Shown: positions 50,157 through 60,229, counted from the stretch's first letter. The stretch: DNA of 64,000 bases from an uncultured Pelagibacteraceae bacterium (GCA_902520695.1 CABYOT010000005.1:1-64000); one strand, 5' to 3'. Translations and numbers: made by a program. Notes: generated by a model not told the origin, from the letters alone.

Positions 50157-50456
50157 ATGAAAAAAAGTCACAGGCCCACAACTAAAGTCAGAAACCCTGA
50201 GCCAAAACCAGGAAGTCCAGACTGGGTTATTTGGGCTGCTTGGGCTGACAGAATAACATTTGAGGAGATAGAAAAAAAAACAGGCAAAACTGAATCTGAT
50301 GTAATTAAGATAATGAGAAGAAGTCTTAAACCTTCATCTTTTAGGTTATGGAGAAAAAGAGTAAATTCACAAAGTATTAAACATAGAAAAAAATTTGAAT
50401 ATTCAAGAAAACAAATAAGAGTAAAAATTAAAAAAAATGAAATTCTTAACTGGTAA
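50157..50456 (+). CDS. DUF2805/TIGR03643-family protein
   Basis: SPDWVIWAAWADRITFEEIEKKTGKTESDVIKIMRRSLKPSSFRLWRKRV. Confidence 0.82.
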   Translation: MKKSHRPTTKVRNPEPKPGSPDWVIWAAWADRITFEEIEKKTGKTESDVIKIMRRSLKPSSFRLWRKRVNSQSIKHRKKFEYSRKQIRVKIKKNEILNW

Positions 50457-50484
50457 ATTATAAAAATATAATTATATCTTTAGT

Positions 50485-50739
50485 ATGAAAAATATTACCA
50501 TGTATTCAGGCCCAATGTGTGCTTTTTGTGATGCAGCAAAAAGATTACTAAATAGAAATAATCTTGAGTACAAAGTTATTGATGTCTCTACTGGACCAGA
50601 ACTTAGGGATGAAATGATTAAAAAAGCTAATGGAAGGAGAACAATACCTCAAATTTTTTTTGATGATGATCATGTCGGTGGCTATCAAGAACTTAGAGAA
50701 CTTGAAAAAAATGGTCAACTAGAAGCATCTTTAAAGTAA
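50485..50739 (+). CDS. grxC: Glutaredoxin (Grx3 type)
   Basis: MYSGPMCAFCDAAKRLL (CAFC active site), TIPQIFFDDDHVGGYQEL. Confidence 0.87.
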   Translation: MKNITMYSGPMCAFCDAAKRLLNRNNLEYKVIDVSTGPELRDEMIKKANGRRTIPQIFFDDDHVGGYQELRELEKNGQLEASLK

Positions 50740-50740
50740 A

Positions 50741-51979
50741 TTAATTCCAATCAACTAAACCTAATTGTTTTTTTGCAAGAACGCTTAGATCTTTTTCTGT
50801 CACCCTTCCTTTATAATTAACCTCAAAATCTTCTGGTGCAAAATCTGGTGGACTTTTTCCCTGTAAAAACTTTTTTGATTGCTTGTTAATATAATCTAAA
50901 TTTTTTTTACAATATGGGGTTGAGCCAACATAAATAACATTAGAATAATTGTTTCCTAAATGCTTGTCTTCTACTGCATGGATAACATCTGGATGCCACC
51001 AAATTGTATCACCAGGGTACATTTTAGGTATTGATATTAATCCCTCCAAAAGTAAGCTATGATATTTTTCATTAACTGATAGTGCTTTTCCAACTTTCGA
51101 TCCGCATAACTCATTATCTGGAACATCATCTAACAGAGCTCTGGTCAAAACATAAGCCATAGCTTTTGAAATAGGAATTAATTGTAATGTTCCATCTTTA
51201 GGGCCCTGTTCAGTTAAGGCTGTCCAACCTTGAAAAGTTCTAAAAACATGAGCAACCGCTGGAGACTCAAATTCAATTGTTCTATCTCTATATTTTGCAT
51301 CAAATGGATTAAAATTTTTAAATCTATCTGAAAATATATCATTATAAATTTTTTGATAAGAAGGATCGATCCATCTTTCAACTGACCCTGCATCGCAATG
51401 TGGTGACAAACCTAAACTATTGTCGCCTGGTTCTCTTCTTCGGATCCTGTCAGCGTATGAAAGTTCTCGATTTGGATCAAATACCTCATATTCCTCATTT
51501 TTAAAAACCCATAGATTATTTAAAAATTTTTTAATTTTGGCCATTTTGTGGGAGTGCCTGATTTTAATTTGAGCTTTTGACCAATACAATCCATAAATTT
51601 GAGGCTTACCAGATTTTAAATCACTAAAGTAATTATCTAGACCCTCTTTCTTTTTTTGATCATTGTAATATCCATTATGTTCAATATATTTTTCTAGATC
51701 ATTGTTAAGTTTACCTATTTTTTTTTGATCAAATACATCTCTAATAATAATACATCCTCTTTTTTTTATTTGATCATTTATTCTTAAATCAGGTGATAAA
51801 AGTTCTTTATACTTTATTTCAGGAATAATATTTTTAGATAATTTCTTTAACCTCTTTATTTTATAAATCTCTTTTTTAATATAATTCTCAATATTTTTAA
51901 AATTTTGCTTATAATTTTTAGATAATTTTCTTAGCTTTTTTTTTGCTAGAATAATTTTATGATCAACTTTTCTATACAT
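50741..51979 (-). CDS. DUF1479-family Fe(II)/2OG dioxygenase-like protein
   Basis: KKRGCIIIRDVFDQKKI, LSPHCDAGSVERWIDPSYQKIYNDIF, FRTFQGWTALTEQGPKDGTLQLIP, PGDTIWWHPDVIHAVE. Confidence 0.82.
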   Translation of the reverse strand: MYRKVDHKIILAKKKLRKLSKNYKQNFKNIENYIKKEIYKIKRLKKLSKNIIPEIKYKELLSPDLRINDQIKKRGCIIIRDVFDQKKIGKLNNDLEKYIEHNGYYNDQKKKEGLDNYFSDLKSGKPQIYGLYWSKAQIKIRHSHKMAKIKKFLNNLWVFKNEEYEVFDPNRELSYADRIRRREPGDNSLGLSPHCDAGSVERWIDPSYQKIYNDIFSDRFKNFNPFDAKYRDRTIEFESPAVAHVFRTFQGWTALTEQGPKDGTLQLIPISKAMAYVLTRALLDDVPDNELCGSKVGKALSVNEKYHSLLLEGLISIPKMYPGDTIWWHPDVIHAVEDKHLGNNYSNVIYVGSTPYCKKNLDYINKQSKKFLQGKSPPDFAPEDFEVNYKGRVTEKDLSVLAKKQLGLVDWN

Positions 51980-52017
51980 AAATATAGTCTAAATTAAATT
52001 ATGAAGATTATGAAGTT

Positions 52018-52794
52018 TTATTGAATAGTTATTGTAACTACTGGTTCTTGTGGGTCAAACATACAAAAATTGGAACCAACATCTGTTGCTTTGATTGCTG
52101 CTGAAGTACCAAAACTAATATCTATAATTGGAGGAGTTAAAGACACAGTGTAAGGCGATGTAAGAGTATAGACCATTACATGATCGTCCGAGGTGCTCCC
52201 ATCTGCATGCTGAGTTTGGTAAGTAGACGATCCACTACCTTGAGCATAAGTGATTGTATTTGCATCACCCACTGCAGAACAAGCAGCATTTCCACAAACT
52301 TTCATTTGATCATTTTTTAAATATAATTCTGCTTCTGCAGCAGTGCCCCCGTCAGCAAGAATTGGTGTTGTGTCATATTTTTCATTATCACTTAAAGCTC
52401 CTGCAGGATAAGCAGAGCCAGAGAGTGCTGCAGTCGTCGTGCAATTATCTGTAACACCTGAAACTTCTAAATCAGCTTGAATGGTAAATTTTCTATCTAT
52501 AGTAACTCTCATATGAGTATAAGTTTCTCCTAAAGGTAAAAGTGCTGGATCTCCATATGAAGCAGCTGCAGCACCTGCATTTACAGATGCAATATCCACA
52601 ACTTTTTCGGTATTTCCTATTACGACTGCATCAACACAACTTGAAACACTTGTACTTGCTGTACATAATTCTACTTTTTTCATTGTTACTTTGTATACAC
52701 TTGCAAGGCCAGTTGTGCTTGCAGCATGCAAAGTTGAAAATGAAAAGAACATTATGACTTTTACAAAAATTAATATTCTAAAAGTCGTTTTCAT
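52018..52794 (-). CDS. Secreted hypothetical protein
   Basis: Signal peptide (…FSFSTLHAAS), Thr/Ser/Ala-rich with several Cys; TAATG overlap with the upstream barrel gene. Confidence 0.7.
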   Translation of the reverse strand: MKTTFRILIFVKVIMFFSFSTLHAASTTGLASVYKVTMKKVELCTASTSVSSCVDAVVIGNTEKVVDIASVNAGAAAASYGDPALLPLGETYTHMRVTIDRKFTIQADLEVSGVTDNCTTTAALSGSAYPAGALSDNEKYDTTPILADGGTAAEAELYLKNDQMKVCGNAACSAVGDANTITYAQGSGSSTYQTQHADGSTSDDHVMVYTLTSPYTVSLTPPIIDISFGTSAAIKATDVGSNFCMFDPQEPVVTITIQ

Positions 52795-53630
52795 TAATCA
52801 GCTCTCGATATTGTTGATTTACCGTTAAATTCTACAAAAATTTTATTATTACGTTTTACTTTTGTTAACAATTGACCAGACATATCTTTTTGATCTCTCC
52901 ATGTATTTGCACTTATGAAACCATCTTGTAAAGAATTTTTATTTCTTGGAGGATGAACAAACATTATTTTTGCATACCACTCATCTTCTAATCCCTTTTT
53001 GTCTTTATCATCATATGCAATTTCTAGATTTAATGTTGGACTTAATAATAATTCTGATCCAATTTTTGTGCCTTTTACATCGTCTCTAGAAACACCTTCC
53101 CATTCATAAGTATTAATAAATACATCTGCCCAATGTAGATAAGGAATTTGTGATGCCAAACCTAATTCGTATCCATCTAAAACTTTTTCATCTGACGCAT
53201 CATCTAGTCCAAAATAATAATTGTACATAAATTCTAAAACTGCACTTCTTGCTTCTAAACCAAAACTAGATCTTAAGTTTCCAGCATCATCATAATCGAG
53301 AAAAACATTGAAACCAGTCATTAGCGTATTGTCTTGGCTTAATGATCTTTTACCTAAGCCAATATTTGCTACAATTCTTTCATCATTATCTTTTTCTGTA
53401 TTAAATAAAGATAACTGAGAAAAAAAATTTCCATTTTCAGTTTTTTCAATCTCTCTTACTGTAAGAATACTATAATCGGCTTTATTATTTTCTCTTAAAT
53501 CAATACTAACCTCTGTATCACCCTCACCAGGGATTAAATTAGATATATATTGTGAAATATTATTGGATACATCTGCGCTCAAATTACTTGTAAATAAAAC
53601 GAGAAATGAGACCAAAAGTATTTTTTTCAT
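52794..53630 (-). CDS. Inverse-autotransporter/intimin-type beta-barrel domain protein without passenger
   Basis: Signal peptide; NIGLGKRSLSQDNTLMTGFNVFLDYDDAGNLRSSFGLEARSAVLEFMYNYYFGL...LDGYELGLASQIPYLHWADVFINTYEW resembles the IAT_beta family. Confidence 0.7.
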   Translation of the reverse strand: MKKILLVSFLVLFTSNLSADVSNNISQYISNLIPGEGDTEVSIDLRENNKADYSILTVREIEKTENGNFFSQLSLFNTEKDNDERIVANIGLGKRSLSQDNTLMTGFNVFLDYDDAGNLRSSFGLEARSAVLEFMYNYYFGLDDASDEKVLDGYELGLASQIPYLHWADVFINTYEWEGVSRDDVKGTKIGSELLLSPTLNLEIAYDDKDKKGLEDEWYAKIMFVHPPRNKNSLQDGFISANTWRDQKDMSGQLLTKVKRNNKIFVEFNGKSTISRAD

Positions 53631-53695
53631 AACTTATATTTATATAAAAACCTATATTGGACGAGAAAATTTAACAAGATAATTTTAAGTTTGTA

Positions 53696-54067
53696 TTATT
53701 TGTTTGGTTTAAAAACCAAGCAAATACCGTTATTGCAATATCTTTTGCCCGTGGGTTGTGGACCGTCGTCAAATATATGACCATGATGACCTCCACAATT
53801 CTTGCAATGGTACTCGGTTCTGGCATAACCAATATGATAGTCTGTTGTAGTTTCAAATGCATCAGGTAGAGACTCGTAAAATGATGGCCAGCCAGAGCCA
53901 CTTTCATACTTTGTGTCAGACACAAACAATTTCACTCCACAGTTTGCACAATGATAACTACCCTCTCTCTTTTCAAAATTAAGTTCACTTGAACCTGGAG
54001 GTTCTGTTGCTTCTTCAAATAATACTTTATTTTGTTGATGAGTTAAATTTGGATTATTTTTTGTCAT
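53696..54067 (-). CDS. msrB: Peptide-methionine (R)-S-oxide reductase
   Basis: TEPPGSSELN, YHCANCGVKLF, SGSGWPSFYE, EYHCKNCGGHHGHIFDDGPQPTGKRYCNNG. Confidence 0.92.
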   Translation of the reverse strand: MTKNNPNLTHQQNKVLFEEATEPPGSSELNFEKREGSYHCANCGVKLFVSDTKYESGSGWPSFYESLPDAFETTTDYHIGYARTEYHCKNCGGHHGHIFDDGPQPTGKRYCNNGICLVFKPNK

Positions 54068-54959
54068 TTAAATATTTAGCACAATTTTTATGTAAACTTG
54101 CATGTAATTCAATAAGTTTTTTAAAGTCTTTGTTGTAACCACCACCTAAAACTCCACAAATAGGAACTCTTCTTTTAAAAAAGTTTCCAATAACCATCTC
54201 ATCTCTTTTATTAATTCCTTTGTCAGTAATACACAACTTACCTAATCTATCATCTAAGTGAATGTCAACACCTGCGATATAAAATACGAAATCAAAATTA
54301 AAATCGTTTAGAAAAATTAAATTTTTTTTTAAAATATCTAAATACTCATCATCTTCCATGTTTTGTTCAAGTTCAATATCCAGATCACTTTTTGATTTAA
54401 TTGGTGGATAATTCACTTTTGTGTGCATGCTAAATGTAAAAACATTATTTTCATTTTTAAATATTTCTGAATTTCCATTACCTTGGTGAACATCTAAATC
54501 GACTATAAGGATTTTGTTAGCTAATCCTCTGTTTAGAAGATATTTCGCAGCAACTGCTACATCGTTAAAAACACAAAATCCTGCACCCTCGTCATAAATT
54601 GCATGGTGACTCCCACCGGCGGTATTACAAGCTATTCCATAATTAATAGCCAATTTAGAAGCTAACACAGTTCCACCTGTTGCAACTAAAGACCTTCTCA
54701 CAACACTATCAACTAAAGGGAACCCTATTTTTTTAACTAATGTATCTTCTAATGTTTTATTTTTAATTTTATAAATATACTCCTCGGAGTGAACCTCTTT
54801 AAGTGTATCGATTGAGCATGGTTCAGGTTTATAAAATTTTTTAACTACTTTTTCATTTTTAAGAAAATTTGCTAATTCGCCAAACTTTTTAATTGGAAAT
54901 TTGTTATCATCACCAATCTTTGCTTCATAATCAGGATGATTTACGACTGGTAATTCCAC
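54054..54959 (-). CDS. Histone deacetylase-family (class I/IV-like, acetoin-utilisation type) deacetylase
   Basis: GGSHHAIYDEGAGFCVFNDVAVAAKYLL, ILIVDLDVHQGNGNSEIF, FYIAGVDIHLDDRLGKLCITDKGI. Confidence 0.9.
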   Translation of the reverse strand: MELPVVNHPDYEAKIGDDNKFPIKKFGELANFLKNEKVVKKFYKPEPCSIDTLKEVHSEEYIYKIKNKTLEDTLVKKIGFPLVDSVVRRSLVATGGTVLASKLAINYGIACNTAGGSHHAIYDEGAGFCVFNDVAVAAKYLLNRGLANKILIVDLDVHQGNGNSEIFKNENNVFTFSMHTKVNYPPIKSKSDLDIELEQNMEDDEYLDILKKNLIFLNDFNFDFVFYIAGVDIHLDDRLGKLCITDKGINKRDEMVIGNFFKRRVPICGVLGGGYNKDFKKLIELHASLHKNCAKYLNDKK

Positions 54960-54960
54960 T

Positions 54961-55911
54961 TTACTTTATTTCTCGAATAGGCTTACCGGCAACACAAGCT
55001 TCTAAATTTTCTATCATTTGTGAATAAAAAATAGAATAATTTTCAGCTGTTACATAGCCTAAATGCGGAAGCAAAAGTGCATTGGGTACAAATCTTAATT
55101 TGTGACCACTAGGTAGAGGTTCTCTATCATAAACATCTATACCAGCACCAGCTATTACATTAGTTGATAGAGCTATAATTAAATCATCTTCGTTAACAAT
55201 TGGACCTCGTGAAGTATTAATTATAAATGCAGTTTTTTTCATTTTATCAAAATCAGCGAGCTTAATACAATCCTTGTATCTTTCTCCTCCTTGGACATGA
55301 ATTGATATAAAGTCAGAGTTTTGAATGAGATCCTCTTTATTAGATGGTAAAACATCAAGTTCTTTACACTTATCTAGACTGAGATTTTCACTCCATGCCA
55401 TAACTTGCATACCAAATGCTTTTCCAATTTTGGCAACTTGAGATCCAACTTTTCCTAAACCAATAAGGCCCAGAATTTTTCCTTTTAATTCAACACCCAC
55501 TGTTGTCTGCCAATAACCTTGGTACATATTATCAACTTCCACCTTAATATTTCTAGCTAGCCCTAAAATTAACGCCCATGTTAATTCACTGGTAGGATTT
55601 GAGTTAATTTCTGTTCCGGTAACGATAATTTTAGCTTTTTTTGTAGCTTCAAAATCTATGGCTTTATTTCTCATTCCGCTTGTAGAAATATATTTTAGTT
55701 TTTTCAAACTTTTAATAAGATTTGGAGTAATTGATGTTCTTTCTCTCATAATAAGCAGAGCTTCAAAATCTTTTAATTTTTCTATGGCATCATCCTCGTT
55801 TTCAAAAGGTTCACTGAAAATCTCAATATCAAACTTTGATGAAAGATTTTTCAAATCTATAAATTCTTGAGCAACGTTTTGATAATCGTCTAAAATAGCT
55901 ACCTTAAGCAT
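54961..55911 (-). CDS. D-2-hydroxyacid dehydrogenase
   Basis: GKILGLIGLGKVGSQVAKIGKAFGMQVMAW, NTSRGPIVNEDDLI, AGIDVYDREPLP; start revised from 55947 to MLKVAILDDYQ at 55911, reducing overlap with the DMT gene. Confidence 0.9.
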   Translation of the reverse strand: MLKVAILDDYQNVAQEFIDLKNLSSKFDIEIFSEPFENEDDAIEKLKDFEALLIMRERTSITPNLIKSLKKLKYISTSGMRNKAIDFEATKKAKIIVTGTEINSNPTSELTWALILGLARNIKVEVDNMYQGYWQTTVGVELKGKILGLIGLGKVGSQVAKIGKAFGMQVMAWSENLSLDKCKELDVLPSNKEDLIQNSDFISIHVQGGERYKDCIKLADFDKMKKTAFIINTSRGPIVNEDDLIIALSTNVIAGAGIDVYDREPLPSGHKLRFVPNALLLPHLGYVTAENYSIFYSQMIENLEACVAGKPIREIK

Positions 55912-56809
55912 TTTGATTTTTTTTATTCGAAATTGTAATACCAGCAATTATAAAAATTGCACCTAAGAAATGATAAAATAAAATTTTTTCCTTGAAAATT
56001 ATCATAGCCATTATTGCACCTAGAATTGGCATCAAATGAAGAAAAACCCCAGATCTATTAGCCCCAATAAGTTTAACACCTTTTATCCAAAACAGAAATG
56101 AGATTAAACCAGGGAAAAAAACAACATAGAATAAAACTAAATAAAAAGAAGATTGTAATTTGATTACACTACCCAAACTATAATCAATAAAATAAATCGG
56201 AATAAGAAAAATAACTCCAAATGTGATAACAACCTGCAAAAGAGAAATTGGAGATAGATTGAATTCCTTTTTTTTCAGAAGCGCTGAATAAAGAGACCAT
56301 GCAAACATTGCAATTAATGCAAAAATGTCTCCTTTGTTAAATGACAAATTTAATAAATTATTTAAATTTGCTTTTGTTATTATAAACAAAACACCTGTAA
56401 GTGAGAGAAATACTCCTATTATTTGAAATGAATTTGTTTTCTCAATTTTAAGTAAGAATGAAAATAATATAATCATAACTGGTACTGTTGAAATCATAAG
56501 TACTCCAGTAATAACTTGGGTATGTCTCAGAGAGTAAAAAAGGGCTGAATTAAAAACAGTCACAGCCAAAATTCCCAATAATGAAAATAAAAGAATATTA
56601 TCTAATATAATTTTTTGGTTATTTAATAATTCTTTATAAGTGAATGGAAGCAAAACTAACCAAGCCAAAAACCATCTATAAAAATTTAATGATATCGGAG
56701 GAATATCAATAATGCTTGCAGCTTTTCCTACTATAAAGTTGCCTGCCCAAAATAAACAAGCTAAAACCAAATAAAGAGAGGCTAAATATAAAGGGCTAAG
56801 TGTTTTCAT
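55904..56809 (-). CDS. DMT-superfamily (EamA) transporter
   Basis: LACLFWAGNFIVGKAASI and polytopic profile. Confidence 0.85.
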   Translation of the reverse strand: MKTLSPLYLASLYLVLACLFWAGNFIVGKAASIIDIPPISLNFYRWFLAWLVLLPFTYKELLNNQKIILDNILLFSLLGILAVTVFNSALFYSLRHTQVITGVLMISTVPVMIILFSFLLKIEKTNSFQIIGVFLSLTGVLFIITKANLNNLLNLSFNKGDIFALIAMFAWSLYSALLKKKEFNLSPISLLQVVITFGVIFLIPIYFIDYSLGSVIKLQSSFYLVLFYVVFFPGLISFLFWIKGVKLIGANRSGVFLHLMPILGAIMAMIIFKEKILFYHFLGAIFIIAGITISNKKNQNA

Positions 56810-59800
56810 GAAAAGAATTTAGTAAATCTGTCCTATAGTTTATTGCTTCTTTTATATTCTTTTCCTTAACATGTCCAAAACCTCTGATTTGATCAGGTAC
56901 TGAAGCTATTTTAACTGCTGTTTCGTAGTTTGATTTATTTATTTTTGTTCCTATGCCAGTAATTGTTTGCTTATAATCTCTTATTAATTCTCTCTCCTTT
57001 TTTCTTTGATTTAAATAACCAAATGGATCAAACTTTGTGCCTCTTAAGAATTTTAATTTAGAGAGTAGTTTAAACACACTAAATAACCATCCTCCAAATT
57101 TAATTTTCACCAATTTCCCATCAACTTTACTTTTTTTACTAAAAATTGGAGGGGCTAAATAAAAATTATAATTAAAATTACCTTCAAAGTTTTTGTTTAC
57201 ATCATCTACGAATTTTTTATTAGTCATTAATCTCGATACTTCATACTCGTCTTTGTATGCCATTAATTTGAAATAATTTTTTAGAACTGCAGTTGAGAAT
57301 TGACTACCGTTTCCTATATTTTTATCTATCTTTCTTGCATAGCTTACGAGATCTCCAAATTTTTCAGCATATTTTATATTTTGATAATCTTCCAAAAACT
57401 TAAATCTATTCTTATATTTTTCCTCAAAACCCTCTAGCAATTCTGGCTCATCTTTAATTATATCTAAAACCTCATCTTTTAAATTTTCATAATGTCTTCC
57501 AAATCTGAATGCATCAATATTATCTTTTACACTTGCACCATTTAACTCAATTGCTTTTTCAATTGATGAAGCTGAAATTGGAATTAAACCTGATTGATAT
57601 GCTACTCCAACATTAAAAATATTTGATAAAATAGAATTTCCTAAAATCTTAGATGTAATTTTATTCGATGATATGAACTTTATATTTTCTTGACCTGCTA
57701 TGTTAATTAAATTATCTCTCATTTCTTCAAAAGGTAAGTAAAAATTTTTATCCCTTGTAAAATCTCCAGGCATAATCTCATCTGTATTAACTATTAACTT
57801 TGAAATTTTTTTATCTAAGGTTTTTATTATTTCTAAATCATTTGATACAAGTAAATCAAATCCCAGAAGTAAATTAGTATCACCATAAGATAATCTTATG
57901 GCTCCAACATCTTCTGGTTTTTCAAAAATTCTTAAGAAACTTTTAACAGCTCCACCTTTTTGAGCTAATCCTGTCATATCTAAAACTCCTGATCCTTTAC
58001 CATCTATTTGAGCAGCAGTTGCAAGCACAGCTCCAATTGTAACAACTCCTGTTCCGCCAATTCCAGCAATCATTATCCCAAAAGATTTATTAATTTGAGG
58101 TAATTTTGGATCATCTATCTTTGAATTTATTTTATTAATTAAATTATCGTCATAATTTTTCTTAAGTCTTATATCTCCCTCAAGACTTACAAAGCTTGGA
58201 CAAAATCCATCAACACATGTGTAATCTTTGTTACAAGAAGATTGGTCAATTTGTCTTTTTCTTCCATACTCAGTTTCGACAGGTGCAATAGAAACACAAT
58301 TAGATTGTATTCCGCAATCTCCACAACCTTCGCATAGGTCTTTATTAATAAAAATTTTTTTCTTAGGCTCTTCTAAGATGCCTTTTTTTCTTCTCCTTCT
58401 TTTCTCAGCCGCGCAGGTTTGATCATAAATAATAACAGTTGTTCCATTAATTTTGCTTAATTCAATTTGAACATCTATAATATTTTTTCTGTCATAAACT
58501 TTTGAATTTTTCGCAAAACCTCCCCTATCACTATATTTTTTAATTTCATCTGTGATTATTGCAATTTCTTCAACACCTTCTGCTTCAAGCTGTTTAGACA
58601 TTTGCGCAACTGTTGGTAATCCATCTAATGCTTGACCTCCTGTCAACGCGACAGCATCGTTATACAAAATCTTAAATGTCATTTTAGTTTTTGCTGCAAC
58701 TGCATGTCTTATAGATAGAATTCCTGAATGAATGTAAGTCCCATCTCCCATATTTTGAAAAACATGGTCAGTATTACTAAAAACAGACTCACCAACCCAA
58801 GTTGCCCCCTCTGATCCCATTTGTGAAAAGCCTTCATTATCTCTTTCCATATGTTCCACAAGGTATGCACAACTGATACCTGTAATTGCTCTACTACCCT
58901 CTGGTATTCTAGTTGAAGTATTATGAGGGCACCCAGAGCAGAAATGTGGAACTCTTTTTAAGGAGATATTTGAATTAGTTTTTTCTTTCAAAGACTTTAA
59001 CTTTTTTGAAAGATTATTTACTTCATCCGGTAAGTTAAGGTAATTAATTATTTCAGATATTTTTAAACCGATTTCTCCTGGGTCTAAAGCTCCAGAAGAA
59101 ACAAATAAATCATTATTATTTTCATCATTTTTTCCAACTACTTTTATATTTAAATTTTTATTAAATAATATTTCTTTAATTTGTGTTTCAATGATTGATC
59201 TTTTTTCTTCAACAACAATGATTTTTTCTAAATTTTCCGAAAATTTTTCAATTATTGTTTCCTCTAATGGCCAAGGCATAGCAATTTTAAGAAATTTAAT
59301 TCCTATTTGGTTGGCAACATCTTCATTTAATCCTATTTTTTCTAGCCCTAATTTTGTATCTAAAAAAGATTTTCCAGTGCTTATTATTCCAACTTTTGGA
59401 TTTTGTGAGTCAAAAATAATTTTATTCAAATTATTTATTTTACAAAATTCTTTTACATATTTTATTTTATGATGGTGTAGTCGATATTCTTTTTCTTGAG
59501 CGGTATCTTTAAGTCTTATATTTAAACCTTCAGATGGATAGTTTTCACTTGAAATATCTAATAGATTTAACCTATTTTCATCTAAGTCAACTGTTGCTCC
59601 TGAGCTTACGTTATCATGAACACACTTTATCCCTACCCAACACCCACTTTTTCTTGATAATTCGATTCCTATTATTCCATAATCTAATATTTCTTGAACA
59701 CCACTTGGATTAAAAAAAGGTATCATCGCATCAATCATTGCAAATTCACTTTGATGAGAGGTTGTTGAGGACTCACATATATGGTCATCTCCCATTAAAG

Positions 59801-60215
59801 CAATGACGCCTCCAAACTTAGAGGTACCTGCCAGATTTACATGTTTTAATGCATCTCCTGCTCTATCTACTCCTGGCCCTTTACCATACCATATCCCAAA
59901 AACACCATCGTATTTATCTTGTTTTCTAAGATTTACTTGCTGCGTGCCCCATAAAGAAGTTGCAGCAAGTTCTTCATTTATACCTGGTTGAAAATAAATA
60001 TTGTTTTCATTCAAATATTTTTTATTTTTTAAAATCTGCTGATCGTAGCCACCGAGAGGAGATCCTCTATAACCAGAGATATAACATGCAGTATTTAAGT
60101 TTTTTTGTTTATCTCTTCTTGCTTGAACAATTGGAACTCGAACAAGAGCTTGAGCACCAGTTAAAAATCTAGTGCCTTTACTTAATTTATATTTGTCTTC
60201 AAGTTTAATTTCCAC
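56796..60215 (-). CDS. Fused indolepyruvate ferredoxin oxidoreductase
   Basis: 1139 aa: GYRGSPLGGYDQ, MGDDHICESSTTSHQSE, FCSGCPHNTSTRIPEGSRA, MGSEGATWVG, C-terminal gamma-type GIGGTGVVTIGAVLATAAQIDG. Confidence 0.93.
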   Translation of the reverse strand: MEIKLEDKYKLSKGTRFLTGAQALVRVPIVQARRDKQKNLNTACYISGYRGSPLGGYDQQILKNKKYLNENNIYFQPGINEELAATSLWGTQQVNLRKQDKYDGVFGIWYGKGPGVDRAGDALKHVNLAGTSKFGGVIALMGDDHICESSTTSHQSEFAMIDAMIPFFNPSGVQEILDYGIIGIELSRKSGCWVGIKCVHDNVSSGATVDLDENRLNLLDISSENYPSEGLNIRLKDTAQEKEYRLHHHKIKYVKEFCKINNLNKIIFDSQNPKVGIISTGKSFLDTKLGLEKIGLNEDVANQIGIKFLKIAMPWPLEETIIEKFSENLEKIIVVEEKRSIIETQIKEILFNKNLNIKVVGKNDENNNDLFVSSGALDPGEIGLKISEIINYLNLPDEVNNLSKKLKSLKEKTNSNISLKRVPHFCSGCPHNTSTRIPEGSRAITGISCAYLVEHMERDNEGFSQMGSEGATWVGESVFSNTDHVFQNMGDGTYIHSGILSIRHAVAAKTKMTFKILYNDAVALTGGQALDGLPTVAQMSKQLEAEGVEEIAIITDEIKKYSDRGGFAKNSKVYDRKNIIDVQIELSKINGTTVIIYDQTCAAEKRRRRKKGILEEPKKKIFINKDLCEGCGDCGIQSNCVSIAPVETEYGRKRQIDQSSCNKDYTCVDGFCPSFVSLEGDIRLKKNYDDNLINKINSKIDDPKLPQINKSFGIMIAGIGGTGVVTIGAVLATAAQIDGKGSGVLDMTGLAQKGGAVKSFLRIFEKPEDVGAIRLSYGDTNLLLGFDLLVSNDLEIIKTLDKKISKLIVNTDEIMPGDFTRDKNFYLPFEEMRDNLINIAGQENIKFISSNKITSKILGNSILSNIFNVGVAYQSGLIPISASSIEKAIELNGASVKDNIDAFRFGRHYENLKDEVLDIIKDEPELLEGFEEKYKNRFKFLEDYQNIKYAEKFGDLVSYARKIDKNIGNGSQFSTAVLKNYFKLMAYKDEYEVSRLMTNKKFVDDVNKNFEGNFNYNFYLAPPIFSKKSKVDGKLVKIKFGGWLFSVFKLLSKLKFLRGTKFDPFGYLNQRKKERELIRDYKQTITGIGTKINKSNYETAVKIASVPDQIRGFGHVKEKNIKEAINYRTDLLNSFHENT

Positions 60216-60229
60216 ACTATTTAACTTTT

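Noticed and set aside
52254-52757. Plus-strand ORFs (66 and 71 aa) opposite the secreted orphan gene
   Set aside because: Low-complexity Leu/His/Gln-rich shadows of a minus-strand coding region.
58228-60172. Plus-strand ORFs opposite the indolepyruvate oxidoreductase
   Set aside because: Antisense shadows of a clearly conserved 1139-aa protein.
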